A stretch of DNA of 64,000 nucleotides from contig NZ_RHPJ01000001.1 of the NCBI RefSeq assembly GCF_004786095.1, positions 186,001 to 250,000 of the forward strand, written 5' to 3'. Below the pieces are notes generated by a model. It saw nothing but the letters and a program-made list of their open reading frames with translations, did no database searches and was not told the DNA's origin. Positions 1 through 8,719 of the stretch are shown piece by piece. The DNA comes from Serinibacter arcticus. Lineage in GTDB: Bacteria > Actinomycetota > Actinomycetes > Actinomycetales > Beutenbergiaceae. Each line of letters starts with the position of its first letter. Within the stretch, counting starts at the first letter, position 1. The position numbers were made by a program, and so were the translations under genes.

Positions 1-143
1 GCGCGCTGGTGCTGCTGTGGGCCGACACGGCCGCGCGCACCGTGATCGAACCGCGCGAGCTGCCCGTCGGCATCCTCACCGCAGCCATCGGCGCGCCCGT
101 GTTCGCGCTGCTCCTGGCGCGACGCCGGGGAGGGATCGCGTGA
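1..143 (+). CDS. FecCD-family ABC permease, C-terminal fragment
   Basis: The window opens inside this gene, read in the frame of base 3. Only the last 46 residues are visible. They show a hydrophobic stretch, then a loop ending in [22 protein letters not shown] and a basic tail (ARRRGG). This is the usual end of BtuCD/FecCD permeases, which carry iron-siderophore, haem or cobalamin through the membrane. The stop overlaps the GTG start of the next gene (GTGA at 140-143), so the permease and ATPase are translationally coupled. The substrate cannot be told from this fragment. Confidence 0.75.
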   Translation, partial: ALVLLWADTAARTVIEPRELPVGILTAAIGAPVFALLLARRRGGIA

Positions 144-907
144 GCGTCCAGATCACGGGCGTCACGTGGCGGCTCGAGGGCCGCGCGATCCTCGACGACG
201 TCGCTCTCACCGCCCCGGCCGGGGGCGTCACCGGCATCCTCGGGCCGAACGGGTCGGGCAAGTCCTCGTTGCTGCGCACGCTGGTGGGAGCGCTCGACCC
301 CGACGCCGGGGCCTGGCTGCTGGACGGTGAGGACCTGCGCCGCCTCACCCGGCGCGAGCGCGCCCGACGGCTGGCGCTGGTGGAGCAGGAGGCGCCGACC
401 GACGTCGCGCTGCGGGCGATCGACGTCGTGCTGCTGGGCAGGACCCCGCACCGCTCGCGCTGGAGCGCCGACTCGCGCGAGGACGAGGCCCTCGCCCGCG
501 AGGCGCTGCGGCGGTGCGGCGCGCTCGAGCTCGCGGGCCGCGACGTCGCCACGCTCTCGGGCGGCGAGCGTCAGCGCGTCCACCTGGCGCGGGCACTCGC
601 GCAGGAGCCCCGGCTGCTGCTGCTGGACGAACCGACCAACCACCTCGACGTTGCGGCGCAGCTCAACCTGCTGCGGCTCGTCGCGGACCTGCAGATCACC
701 AGCGTGCTGGTGCTGCACGACCTGAACCAGGCGCTGCGGTGGTGCGACCACGTCGTCGTGCTCGACGCGGGGCGGGTGGTGGCTGCTGGCGACCCCGCCA
801 CGGTGCTCACGCCCGACCTGATCGCGGAGGTCTACGGTGTGCGCGCCGAGGTGGTGCGCACCGCCCTCGGCGAGCCGGTCCTGGCCTTCTCGAGCCCGGT
901 GGACTGA
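140..907 (+). CDS. Iron/siderophore-type ABC transporter ATP-binding protein
   Basis: A 255-residue ATPase of the FecE/FepC/BtuD group that powers import through the preceding permease. Visible motifs in order are Walker [13 protein letters not shown] (about residue 36), the signature LSGGERQRV, Walker [14 protein letters not shown], and the H-loop in [11 protein letters not shown]. The frame is open further upstream, but the GTG at 140 gives the normal [14 protein letters not shown] start and overlaps the permease stop by four bases. It converges on the DeoR gene with a gap of only 9 bases. Substrate (siderophore, haem or B12) is not resolved. Confidence 0.88.
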   Translation: MSVQITGVTWRLEGRAILDDVALTAPAGGVTGILGPNGSGKSSLLRTLVGALDPDAGAWLLDGEDLRRLTRRERARRLALVEQEAPTDVALRAIDVVLLGRTPHRSRWSADSREDEALAREALRRCGALELAGRDVATLSGGERQRVHLARALAQEPRLLLLDEPTNHLDVAAQLNLLRLVADLQITSVLVLHDLNQALRWCDHVVVLDAGRVVAAGDPATVLTPDLIAEVYGVRAEVVRTALGEPVLAFSSPVD

Positions 908-916
908 CGGCCGGCG

Positions 917-1699
917 TCAGACGCGGACGACGGCGACGCCCGCCGCGTCCAGCGCGTCAGCCGTCTCGTCCTCCAGGCCGGCGTCCGTGATCCACAGGTC
1001 GACGTCGCTCGGTCGGGCGAACCGGTGGAAGCTGAGCTGACCCGCCTTGGAGGAGTCGGCCAGCACCACCGTCCGACGGGCCGCGGCGATGAAGGCGCGC
1101 TTGGTGGCCGCCTCGACCTCGTGCGGGGTCGTGAAACCGCGGACGACGTCGACGCCGTTGGTCCCCACGAACGCGACGTCCACGACGAGGTCGGCGAGCG
1201 CGTGCTGCGCCCACTCCCCCACGGCGGCGCCGGTCCGGCGTCGCAGCCGGCCGCCGAGGAGGAACAGCGAGACGTCGGAGCGCTCGTGCAGGAGCGCCGC
1301 GATCGCCACGGAGTTGGTCACGACCGTGAGGTCGCGGCCCCGCGGCAACGCCTCGGCGAGCGCCACCGTGGTGCTGCCGGCGTCGAGGAGGATCGTGCCG
1401 TCGTCGGGCAGCTCCTCGAGCGCGCGCCGCGCGATGCGGGCCTTCTCCTCGGACAGCCGCTCCATGCGCCGCTCGAGCGTCGGCTCGACGCCGAGGCGTT
1501 CGACGGCAAGCGCACCCCCGTGCACCCGGCGCACCAGACCACGCCGCTCGAGCGCGGTCAGGTCGCGCCGCACGGTCTCCGGGGTGACCTGGAGGGACTC
1601 CGCGAGCGACCCGACCTCCACCCGGCCCTGGGACCGGGCGAGCTCGAGGATGGTGTGCTGGCGCTCGGGGGCGTACAGCGCCGGGGGCGCCTGGGTCAC
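917..1699 (-). CDS. DeoR/GlpR-family transcriptional regulator
   Basis: A 260-residue sugar-phosphate-responsive repressor. The N-terminal winged helix (about residues 13-62) carries the family signature: ILELARSQGRVEVGSLAE, then TPETVRRDLTALERRGLVRR and VHGGA. The C-terminal effector domain has DAGSTTVALAEAL and a GTNGVD motif typical of DeoR sensors, which usually bind phosphorylated sugars. The GTG start overlaps the stop of the upstream dehydrogenase (GTGA on the minus strand, 1699-1696), so both form one operon. It probably controls the divergent PTS gene and this operon through the palindrome at 2841-2858; that link is inference. Confidence 0.88.
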   Translation of the reverse strand: MTQAPPALYAPERQHTILELARSQGRVEVGSLAESLQVTPETVRRDLTALERRGLVRRVHGGALAVERLGVEPTLERRMERLSEEKARIARRALEELPDDGTILLDAGSTTVALAEALPRGRDLTVVTNSVAIAALLHERSDVSLFLLGGRLRRRTGAAVGEWAQHALADLVVDVAFVGTNGVDVVRGFTTPHEVEAATKRAFIAAARRTVVLADSSKAGQLSFHRFARPSDVDLWITDAGLEDETADALDAAGVAVVRV

Positions 1700-2742
1700 G
1701 GCTCGACCGTCACCTTGATGGCCTCGCCGCGCGCGACGATGTCGAACGCCTCGAGCGCCTGCTCGAGCGGGACGTGGCGCGTGATGAGGTCCTTGACGGG
1801 GATCTGGCCGCTGGAGATGTACTCGAGCGCGCGCTTGTGGTGCGCGGGGGCGCTGCCGTTGGCGCCGTGGATGTGGAGCTGGCGGTAGTGCACGACGTTG
1901 GAGTCGAGCGTGATCGTCGGGTCGGTCTTGGGCAGCCCGCCGAAGAACGAGATCCGGCCGTTGCGGGCAGCCATCGCGACGGCCTGCTCCTGCGTGATGT
2001 TGGCGGGGGTCGCCGTGATGATGACGTCGGCGCCGCGGCCGTTCGTCAGCTCGAGCACGCGGGCGACGACGTCCTCCTGGGAGGCGTCGATGACACCGTC
2101 GGGCTTGACCGCCTCGGCCGACATCGCCAGGCGCTCGGCGTTGACGTCCACCAGCCACACCGGGCCGACGTTGTGCACGCCGCGTGCGATGCGGATGTGC
2201 ATGCAGCCGATCGGGCCGGCGCCGAAGACGACCGTGAAGTCGCCCTCCTCGATCCCCAGCTGCTCCTGGGCGTTGATGGCGCACGCGAACGGCTCGGCCG
2301 CGGAGGCCTCGTCGAAGCCGACGTTGTCCGGCACGTGGTTGAGGCCGTCGACCGCGAGCACCTGCTCCGGGACGATCATGAACTCGGCGAAGCCGCCGTC
2401 GTACTGGTAGCCGACCGAGGTCTGGTTCTGGCAGACCTCCATCCAGCCCTTGCGGCACTCGTGGCACTCCCCGCACGGCACGGCGGCGATGACCTGCACG
2501 CGGTCGCCGACGGCGAAGCCGCCCTTGGCGTCGGCGCCGACCTCGACGACCTCACCCGCGACCTCGTGGCCCATCGTGGTCTCGCGCGTGATGTTGACGT
2601 GTCCGTTGTTGCGGATCTTGACGTCGGTGCCGCACGTGGAGCAGTTGCGGACGCGGATCTTGACCTCGCGGACGCCGCACTCGGGCTCGGGGACGTCTTC
2701 GATGCGGACGTCGCCGGGGGCGTGGAAACGCAGTGCCTTCAT
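1696..2742 (-). CDS. Zinc-dependent medium-chain dehydrogenase (polyol type)
   Basis: A 348-residue alcohol/polyol dehydrogenase. The catalytic-zinc region is visible as NCSTCGTDVKIRNNGH followed by TMGHEVAGEVVEVG. The structural-zinc cysteines are in CGECHECRKGWMEVCQNQ, and the Rossmann motif is VVFGAGPIGCMHIRIARG. The ATG at 2742 follows an AACGGAGC ribosome site. It sits in an operon with a DeoR regulator and is divergent from a mannitol-type PTS, so oxidation of a polyol or polyol phosphate is likely. A classical MtlD (long-chain SDR) is not present nearby. The exact substrate is unknown. Confidence 0.85.
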   Translation of the reverse strand: MKALRFHAPGDVRIEDVPEPECGVREVKIRVRNCSTCGTDVKIRNNGHVNITRETTMGHEVAGEVVEVGADAKGGFAVGDRVQVIAAVPCGECHECRKGWMEVCQNQTSVGYQYDGGFAEFMIVPEQVLAVDGLNHVPDNVGFDEASAAEPFACAINAQEQLGIEEGDFTVVFGAGPIGCMHIRIARGVHNVGPVWLVDVNAERLAMSAEAVKPDGVIDASQEDVVARVLELTNGRGADVIITATPANITQEQAVAMAARNGRISFFGGLPKTDPTITLDSNVVHYRQLHIHGANGSAPAHHKRALEYISSGQIPVKDLITRHVPLEQALEAFDIVARGEAIKVTVEP

Positions 2743-2840
2743 GGTTGCTCCGTTCGTCCGGTGCGGTCCGGACGGCTGCGTCCCGGAGCACCTGCGTGTG
2801 TCGTTGCGTGCGCCCACAGTCTGCCTGAGTGGGAACGTGT

Positions 2841-2858
2841 GGTCAATCGCTCTTGACC
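2841..2858. promoter_or_regulatory. Perfect inverted repeat (GGTCAA-N6-TTGACC), candidate operator
   Basis: GGTCAA at 2841-2846 and TTGACC at 2853-2858 form a perfect inverted repeat between the divergent dehydrogenase and PTS genes. Each arm also reads as a -35 hexamer, one facing each gene, so a bound regulator would block both promoters. The DeoR protein encoded here is the obvious candidate, but that is inference. Confidence 0.55.
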
Positions 2859-2882
2859 AGCCCCGATTCGGACCGATATAAA
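2853..2882 (+). promoter_or_regulatory. Sigma70-like promoter of the PTS gene
   Basis: TTGACC (2853-2858) is followed after 18 bases by TATAAA (2877-2882), a good match to the housekeeping promoter and unusually AT-rich for this genome. It lies about 60 bases before the PTS start, which has AAAGG as ribosome site. On the other strand TTGACC (2846-2841) is followed after 17 bases by a weaker CAGACT. Confidence 0.6.
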
Positions 2883-2944
2883 CAGGAACACAGATCAACG
2901 GGGATCGGTCGAGGAGCGCTCTCGGCCCCAGCGAAAGGCAAGGC

Positions 2945-4996
2945 ATGACCACCACCACGACGGCTCCGCCCACGGAGCGGGGCGGCGCGCGGGTCGCCGT
3001 CCAGAAGTTCGGCACCTTCCTGTCCAACATGGTGATGCCCAACATCGCGGCGTTCATCGCGTGGGGCCTCCTCACCGCCCTCTTCATCGGGCCCGGGTGG
3101 CTCAACGGCGCCACGCCGGAGACACCCGATCGTCCGGCCTTCGACGGGCGGTTCGCCCCCGACAGCTGGGTCGCGCAGATCGGCGGCTGGGGCGACTTCG
3201 CCGACGGCGGGATCGTCGGCCCGGCCATCACGTTCCTGCTGCCTATCCTCATCGGGTACACCGGCGGCTACATGCTCTACAAGACGCGCGGTGGCGTGGT
3301 CGGTGCGATCGGCACGATCGGCGTCGTCGCCGGTGCGGGCATCCCGATGTTCATCGGCGCCATGATCATGGGTCCGGTCGGTGGCTGGGCCATCAAGAAG
3401 CTCGACGCCCTCTGGGAGGGCAAGATCCGGCCCGGCTTCGAGATGCTCGTCAACAACTTCTCCGCCGGCATCCTCGGCGCGATCCTCTCCTTCGGCGCGT
3501 TCTTCGGCATCGCGCCCATCGTCGAGTGGCTGACCGCGCGGCTGGGCGACGGCGTCGGCTGGCTCGTCGACAACGGCCTGCTCCCGGCCACCTCGATCCT
3601 GGTCGAGCCGGCCAAGGTGCTCTTCCTCAACAACGCCATCAACCACGGCGTGTTCACGCCGCTGGGCTCGGCGGAGTCGACGGAGACCGGCAAGTCCTTG
3701 CTGTTCCTCATCGAGGCCAACCCCGGCCCGGGCCTCGGCCTGCTGCTCGCGTTCGCCGTCGCCGGTACGGGCGTGGCTCGCGCCTCCGCCCCCGGCGCGA
3801 TCATCGTGCAGTTCCTCGGCGGGATCCACGAGATCTACTTCCCGTACGTGCTGGCCAAGCCGCGCCTCATCATCGCCCTCATCCTGGGTGGCGCGACGGG
3901 CGTGCTGACCAACGTCATCTTCGGCTCCGGCCTGGTGGGACCGGCGGCCCCCGGGTCGATCTTCGCCGTGCTGACCATGACCGCCCCGGGGAGCCACGTC
4001 GGCGTCATCCTGTCGGTCGTCGCCTCTGCCGCCGTCACCTTCCTCGTCGCGGCCTTCCTGCTGCGGATCGACAAGAACAAGGACCTCGACCTCGACGCCG
4101 CGACGGCGCAGATGGAGTCGAACAAGGGCCGGAAGTCCTCCGTCGCCTCGATGCTGAGCGGCGCCGGGGCCTCGGCCACCGGTCCGATCCGCAGCATCGT
4201 GTTCGCCTGCGACGCCGGCATGGGCTCCTCCGCCATGGGCGCCTCGGTGCTGCGTCGCAAGGTGCAGGCCGCCGGCCTGGAGGGTGTGACCGTCGTCAAC
4301 AAGGCGATCTCGGACCTCACGGACACCTACGACCTCGTCGTCACGCACCAGGACCTGACCGACCGGGCGCGGCAGCGCACCGGCTCGGCGATCCACGTCT
4401 CGGTCGACAACTTCATGGCGTCCCCGCGCTACGACGAGGTCGTGGAGCTGGTGGGCGAGCGCAACAACGGCGGCTCGCCGTCGTCCGCACCTGGCTCGGG
4501 CTCGCCCGAGTCCTCCGCCACGGTCGGCGGCGGCGCCCACGCGGGCGGCGTCGCGACGGCGACAGCCACCCGGGACTCCGTCCTGGACCGCGAGTCGGTG
4601 GTCCTGGAGGGCACCGCGACCACGCGTGAGGCCGCGATCGAGGAGGCGGGCGCGCTGCTCGTCGCCGCGGGTGCAGCCACGACCGCCTACGTCGCGGCCA
4701 TGCACGAGCGCGAGGCCTCCGTCTCGACGTTCATGGGCGAGAGCCTCGCCATCCCCCACGGCACGAACGAGGCCAAGGGTGAGGTGACCCGCACCGCCGT
4801 CTCCTTCGTCCGCTACCGGGACGGGATCGACTGGGGTGGCGAGCAGGTCCGCTTCGTCATCGGCATCGCCGCGACGGGTGACGAGCACCTCGCGCTCCTG
4901 CAGCAGGTCGCCGGCGCGTTCCTCGACGCCGACTCCGTGGACCGGCTCGAGAGGGCGACCACGGCGGACGAGGTCAAGGAGATCCTCGACGCCTGA
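2945..4996 (+). CDS. mtlA: Fused PTS permease EIICBA, mannitol family
   Basis: A 683-residue permease that imports and phosphorylates a hexitol, probably mannitol. The EIIC membrane domain (about residues 15-375) starts KFGTFLSNMVMPNIAAFIAWG and contains NNAINHGVF and GGIHEIYFPYVL, hallmarks of MtlA. The EIIB domain follows with phospho-cysteine Cys422 in FACDAGMGSSAMGAS. After a Gly/Ser/Ala-rich linker (about 505-545) comes an EIIA domain with phospho-histidine His605 in IPHGTNEAKG. Full EIICBA fusion resembles enterobacterial MtlA; many Gram-positives encode EIIA separately. It ends before a strong terminator. Confidence 0.88.
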   Translation: MTTTTTAPPTERGGARVAVQKFGTFLSNMVMPNIAAFIAWGLLTALFIGPGWLNGATPETPDRPAFDGRFAPDSWVAQIGGWGDFADGGIVGPAITFLLPILIGYTGGYMLYKTRGGVVGAIGTIGVVAGAGIPMFIGAMIMGPVGGWAIKKLDALWEGKIRPGFEMLVNNFSAGILGAILSFGAFFGIAPIVEWLTARLGDGVGWLVDNGLLPATSILVEPAKVLFLNNAINHGVFTPLGSAESTETGKSLLFLIEANPGPGLGLLLAFAVAGTGVARASAPGAIIVQFLGGIHEIYFPYVLAKPRLIIALILGGATGVLTNVIFGSGLVGPAAPGSIFAVLTMTAPGSHVGVILSVVASAAVTFLVAAFLLRIDKNKDLDLDAATAQMESNKGRKSSVASMLSGAGASATGPIRSIVFACDAGMGSSAMGASVLRRKVQAAGLEGVTVVNKAISDLTDTYDLVVTHQDLTDRARQRTGSAIHVSVDNFMASPRYDEVVELVGERNNGGSPSSAPGSGSPESSATVGGGAHAGGVATATATRDSVLDRESVVLEGTATTREAAIEEAGALLVAAGAATTAYVAAMHEREASVSTFMGESLAIPHGTNEAKGEVTRTAVSFVRYRDGIDWGGEQVRFVIGIAATGDEHLALLQQVAGAFLDADSVDRLERATTADEVKEILDA

Positions 4997-5030
4997 CCCG
5001 CGCACCCGGCGGGACTCCGGCTGGACCCAC

Positions 5031-5064
5031 GAGGGCCGCGGACGCTTCGGCGTCCGCGGCCCTC
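5031..5064 (+). terminator. Rho-independent-like hairpin after the PTS gene
   Basis: A perfect 15-base stem (5031-5045 with 5050-5064) closes a TTCG tetraloop 35 bases after the PTS stop. No U-tract follows, which is usual in GC-rich actinobacteria. It also separates the PTS gene from the convergent F420 gene. Confidence 0.8.
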
Positions 5065-5119
5065 GCCGTCGTCGAGCGCACGAGAAGTACCTCGCGAACG
5101 CTAGAAAGTGCCTCGCGGA

Positions 5120-5908
5120 TCAGTCGTGGAGCGGGAGGCCCTCGCGGCCGCGTTCGTACGCCTCGCGGGAGCCGAGCGCGAACATGTCGTCGGGTCCCGT
5201 GCGGTTGAGGCCGCGAGCGCCCGGCCCGTCCTCCTGCGTCACCACGTGCGCCATCCCGCGCACGACGGCCAGCGGTCGCCCGCCCGTCGGGCGCTTGAGC
5301 AGGTCGGCGGCCGCGGCGATCTCGTCAGCGACCGCGACGACGGTGGTCTCCAGGGGGCGACCGGCGTCGTCGGGCGTCCCGCGCAGGTCGTCGAGCACCG
5401 TGATGCCCGCGGCCCCGATCGCGAGGTCGGTGACACCGCTGCGCCACGGCCGCCCCGCGGAGTCGGTGAGGATGACACCGGGGCGCACGCCCCCGAGCCG
5501 GGCCGCGAGACCGCGCCGCAGCCGGCGAGCGGAGTCGTCGGGGTCCACGGGCAGCAGCAGGATCGTGCCCGCGTGCGTGTTGGAGGAGTCCACGCCGGCC
5601 GCGGCCATCACGATGCCCTGCCGGTTCTCCACGATCCGCAGCCGCGAGCCGTCCGCGTTCTCGCGCGAGGCGACCACGCGCACCGACTCGGAGTCGATGG
5701 CGTCCTCGCGGTCGTCGGCCCGCACCAGGCGGCCCTCCGCCTTCGAGACCACCTTGGAGGAGAGGACGACGACGTCGCCCGCGTCGATCCCGATGCTCCC
5801 GTCGGGCCACACGAGGTTCGCGAGCACGGGCACGAGGACAGCGGCGAGCTCGGTCGAGGACGTGATGGCGGGAACGCCCTCGGGGGCGAGGACCTGCAGC
5901 GCGCTCAC
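5120..5908 (-). CDS. cofE: Coenzyme F420-0:L-glutamate ligase (CofE/FbiB N-domain type)
   Basis: A 262-residue ligase that adds gamma-linked glutamates to F420-0. Recognisable family segments are [19 protein letters not shown], then [31 protein letters not shown], and [22 protein letters not shown]. It lacks the FMN-oxidoreductase domain that is fused to CofE in mycobacterial FbiB. The GTG start at 5908 overlaps the upstream oxidoreductase stop (GTGA), so F420 tailing and use are co-expressed. The sequence downstream to 5119 contains only the PTS terminator. Confidence 0.87.
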   Translation of the reverse strand: MSALQVLAPEGVPAITSSTELAAVLVPVLANLVWPDGSIGIDAGDVVVLSSKVVSKAEGRLVRADDREDAIDSESVRVVASRENADGSRLRIVENRQGIVMAAAGVDSSNTHAGTILLLPVDPDDSARRLRRGLAARLGGVRPGVILTDSAGRPWRSGVTDLAIGAAGITVLDDLRGTPDDAGRPLETTVVAVADEIAAAADLLKRPTGGRPLAVVRGMAHVVTQEDGPGARGLNRTGPDDMFALGSREAYERGREGLPLHD

Positions 5909-6909
5909 CGGTGCAGGTGCGGCAGCACGTCGCGGCCGAAGGTCTCGATCCACTCGGCCTGGTTGCGCCCCACGTTGTGCAGGTAGACCCGGTCGAAGCC
6001 GAGGTCGACGTACTTCTGGATCTCGGCGCGGTGGACGTCGGGGTCCTCGGAGATGACCATCCGGCCCTCGAAGTCCTCCGGGCGCACGAGCTTGGCCATC
6101 GCGGCGAGGTCGAACGGCGATCGGATGTCGCCCTTGGGGAACTTCATGCCGCCGTTCGGCCACTGCGTCAGGGCGTTCTCGAGCGCCTCCTCGTACGTGG
6201 GCGCCCACGAGAGGTGGAGCTGGATCAGCCGCGGCATGGTCGAGGGGTCCTTGCCCGCCTCGCGCGCGCCGGCGTCGAACTTCTCGAACAGGCCGGAGAT
6301 CTTCTCGAGCGGCGCCCCGACCGTGATGAGCCCGTCGACGGTGCGGCCGGCACGCTTCGCGGTGACGGGTCCCGCCGTGGCGACGAGGATCTCCGGCGGC
6401 GTCTCCGGCATCGTCCACAGGCGCATCGACTCGAGCTGGAAGAACTCGCCGCGGTGCTTGACGTCCTTGCCCGCGAGCGAGCCGGTGAAGAGCTTCTGGA
6501 TGATCTCGATGGCCTCGAACATCCGGTTGATGCGCTCGGGCGCCTCGGGCCAGTAGCCGGCCGTGATGTGCTCGTTCAGGGCCTCACCGCTGCCCAGCCC
6601 GAGCCAGTGCCGCCCCGGGTACATCGCGGCGAGCGTCGCGGACGCCTGCGCGACCATCGCGGGGTGCCAGCGCATCGAGGGGCAGGTGACGCCGGGGCCG
6701 AGGTCGCCCTTCGTCGTCTGACCGAGTGCGGACAGCACGTTCCAGACGAAGGCGGCCTGGCCCTGCGCCGGTACCCACGGCTGCACGTGGTCGGCCGCCA
6801 TCACGCCGGAGAAGCCGTGCTTCTCGGCGAGCGCGGTGTGCTCGATGATCTCGTTCGGGCTGAACTGCTCCAGGGCTGCGGCGATGCCGACGGTGAGGGC
6901 GGAGGTCAT
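5905..6909 (-). CDS. F420-dependent oxidoreductase, luciferase-like (Fgd-related)
   Basis: A 334-residue LLM-class flavin/F420 enzyme with a TIM barrel. The opening [27 protein letters not shown] and the segment MAADHVQPW resemble F420-dependent glucose-6-phosphate dehydrogenase and its close relatives, as does [18 protein letters not shown]. The substrate is not determined by these motifs. I chose the ATG at 6909 because GAGG lies nine bases before it; the in-frame ATG at 6918 has no spacing from that element. It overlaps cofE by four bases, which supports F420 as cofactor. The gap to lipA is 71 bases. Confidence 0.85.
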   Translation of the reverse strand: MTSALTVGIAAALEQFSPNEIIEHTALAEKHGFSGVMAADHVQPWVPAQGQAAFVWNVLSALGQTTKGDLGPGVTCPSMRWHPAMVAQASATLAAMYPGRHWLGLGSGEALNEHITAGYWPEAPERINRMFEAIEIIQKLFTGSLAGKDVKHRGEFFQLESMRLWTMPETPPEILVATAGPVTAKRAGRTVDGLITVGAPLEKISGLFEKFDAGAREAGKDPSTMPRLIQLHLSWAPTYEEALENALTQWPNGGMKFPKGDIRSPFDLAAMAKLVRPEDFEGRMVISEDPDVHRAEIQKYVDLGFDRVYLHNVGRNQAEWIETFGRDVLPHLHR

Positions 6910-6980
6910 GCCTTCCATCCTCGCACCGTCCGGTCCGGCGGCGCGTGGCCGCGGGTGGTGCCCGACGCCGGCGCCGGCCT

Positions 6981-7967
6981 TCAGCCGACGGCCTGCGCGG
7001 GCGTCGCCGCCTCGGCCAGGGGTCGCAGGTGGTCGGGGATCTCCCGACCCCGCGCCACCATCGAGCGGGCCCACAGCCGCCCGGCCCGGTAGGACGAGCG
7101 CACCAGGGGTCCGGCGAGCACACCGAGGAAGCCCAGCTCCTCCGCCTCGGCCGAGATCTCGACGAACTCCTCCGGACGCACCCACCGTGCGACCGGGAGG
7201 TGGCGGGGCGAGGGCCGCAGGTACTGGGTGATCGTGATGATGTCGGTCCCGGCGTCGAGCAGGTCGCACAGCGCCTCGGTGATCTCGTGGCGCTCCTCCC
7301 CCATCCCGAGGATGAGGTTGGACTTGGTGATCATCCCGGCGTCGCGCCCCTGCGTGATCACGTCGAGCGAGCGCTCGTAGCGGAACGCGGGCCGGATCCG
7401 CTTGAAGATGCGCGGCACGGTCTCGACGTTGTGCGCGAACACCTCGGGGGCGGCGTCGAACACCTGCGCCAGGTGCTCGGCCCGACCGGTGAAGTCGGGC
7501 ACGAGGATCTCGACGCCCGTGCCCGGGGCCTGCCGGTGGATCTCCCTGACGGTCTCGGCGTAGAGCCAGGCGCCCTCGTCGGGCAGGTCGTCGCGTGCGA
7601 CGCCGGTGACGGTGGAGTAGCGCAGCCCCATCCTGGCCACGGACTCCCCGACGCGGCGGGGCTCGTCGACGTCGTAGTCCGCGGGCCTGCCCGTGTCGAT
7701 CTGGCAGAAGTCGCACCGCCGCGTGCACTGCGAGCCACCGATGAGGAACGTGGCCTCGCGGTCCTCCCAGCACTCGAAGATGTTGGGGCAGCCCGCCTCC
7801 TGGCACACGGTGTTCAGTCCTTCGCTGCGCACCAGGTCCTGCAGCTCGCGGTACTCGGGGCCCATGGTCGCCCTGGTCTTGATCCACTCCGGCTTCTTCT
7901 CGATCGGGGTGGCCATGTTGCGGACCTCGAGCCGCAGCAGCCGGCGGCCAGCGGGCTCGGCGCTCAC
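6981..7967 (-). CDS. lipA: Lipoyl synthase
   Basis: A 328-residue radical-SAM enzyme that inserts two sulphurs into octanoyl groups on lipoyl domains. The auxiliary iron-sulphur cluster cysteines are in [12 protein letters not shown] and the radical-SAM triad is CTRRCDFC. The C-terminal part has the family segments [11 protein letters not shown] and [19 protein letters not shown]. The GTG start at 7967 overlaps the lipB stop by four bases (GTGA). An internal ATG ([11 protein letters not shown]) 17 codons later is a possible shorter start. It acts directly after LipB. Confidence 0.95.
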   Translation of the reverse strand: MSAEPAGRRLLRLEVRNMATPIEKKPEWIKTRATMGPEYRELQDLVRSEGLNTVCQEAGCPNIFECWEDREATFLIGGSQCTRRCDFCQIDTGRPADYDVDEPRRVGESVARMGLRYSTVTGVARDDLPDEGAWLYAETVREIHRQAPGTGVEILVPDFTGRAEHLAQVFDAAPEVFAHNVETVPRIFKRIRPAFRYERSLDVITQGRDAGMITKSNLILGMGEERHEITEALCDLLDAGTDIITITQYLRPSPRHLPVARWVRPEEFVEISAEAEELGFLGVLAGPLVRSSYRAGRLWARSMVARGREIPDHLRPLAEAATPAQAVG

Positions 7968-8632
7968 GCGGCCACCGCCACGTCGAGCAGCGCGACGGCG
8001 GGCAGCGCGGCCGCGAGCGCCGCCGTCGTCGGTCCGACGACGTCGCGCACGGTCAGGCACGAGCCCGCCTCGTGCGCCAGGGTGGTGACGCCGGCGTCGC
8101 TGATGCCGCACGGCACGATCCGCTCATAGGGCGCGAGGTCGCAGTCGACGTTGAGCGCGAAGCCGTGCATCGTCACTCCGCTCGCGACGCGGACGCCGAT
8201 CGCCGCCACCTTCGCGGGCGGCCCGTCCGGCCGCTGGACCCAGACGCCCGAGCGCCCCTCGACCCGGGTCCCCGCCACACCGAAGCGCTTCAGCACGGCG
8301 ATCAGCGCCGCCTCGAGCGCGCGGACGTAGGCGACGACGTCGACCGGTTCGCGCAGCCGCACGATCGGGTAGCCGACGAGCTGGCCCGGACCGTGCCACG
8401 TCACGCGGCCACCGCGATCGACGTCGACGACGGGGGTCGGGCCCGGATCGGCCGGGTGCTCGTCGCGCCGTGTGCGGCGCCCGGCGGTGTAGACCGGCGG
8501 GTGCTCGCACACCAGGAGAGTGGCCGACCGCGCACCCGCCACGACCTCGGCGTGCAGCTCGCGCTGGAGGTGCCACGCCTGCCGGTACTCCAGCGGGGAG
8601 CCGTCGAGACCCCGCTCCAGGATCGCCATCAT
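7964..8632 (-). CDS. lipB: Octanoyltransferase
   Basis: A 222-residue enzyme that moves octanoyl groups from acyl carrier protein to lipoyl domains. Family motifs are visible: [10 protein letters not shown], then [16 protein letters not shown], the catalytic lysine in [22 protein letters not shown], and the catalytic cysteine in [11 protein letters not shown]. Start is ATGATG at 8632-8627. It is the first gene of lipB-lipA and is divergent from valS, with a 23-base palindrome in the shared upstream region. Confidence 0.95.
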   Translation of the reverse strand: MMAILERGLDGSPLEYRQAWHLQRELHAEVVAGARSATLLVCEHPPVYTAGRRTRRDEHPADPGPTPVVDVDRGGRVTWHGPGQLVGYPIVRLREPVDVVAYVRALEAALIAVLKRFGVAGTRVEGRSGVWVQRPDGPPAKVAAIGVRVASGVTMHGFALNVDCDLAPYERIVPCGISDAGVTTLAHEAGSCLTVRDVVGPTTAALAAALPAVALLDVAVAA

Positions 8633-8646
8633 GCGGCGAACCTAGC

Positions 8647-8669
8647 ATAGTTGGACGGCGTCCAACTAT
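8647..8669. promoter_or_regulatory. Perfect 23-base palindrome between lipB and valS
   Basis: Ten-base arms ATAGTTGGAC (8647-8656) and GTCCAACTAT (8660-8669) surround a GGC centre. The site is 15 bases from lipB and 51 bases from valS. It overlaps a -10-like TATGCT of lipB on the minus strand. The length and perfection suggest a TetR- or MarR-type operator, but no regulator gene lies next to it. Confidence 0.55.
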
Positions 8670-8719
8670 TGCCGAAGCGTCCGACGGCGCGCCCACGCGC
8701 TCTCTGGGATGATGGAGCC

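Noticed and set aside
17-139. Longer N-terminus for the first ATPase
   Set aside because: The extra 41 residues are basic, lie over the permease gene and do not resemble ABC ATPases; the GTG at 140 gives the normal start.
2843-5005. Open frame antisense to the PTS permease
   Set aside because: No homologous pattern, and it crosses the strong promoter and terminator of the PTS gene.
8651-8719. Longer N-terminus for valS
   Set aside because: It would begin inside the 23-base palindrome and adds non-homologous residues.
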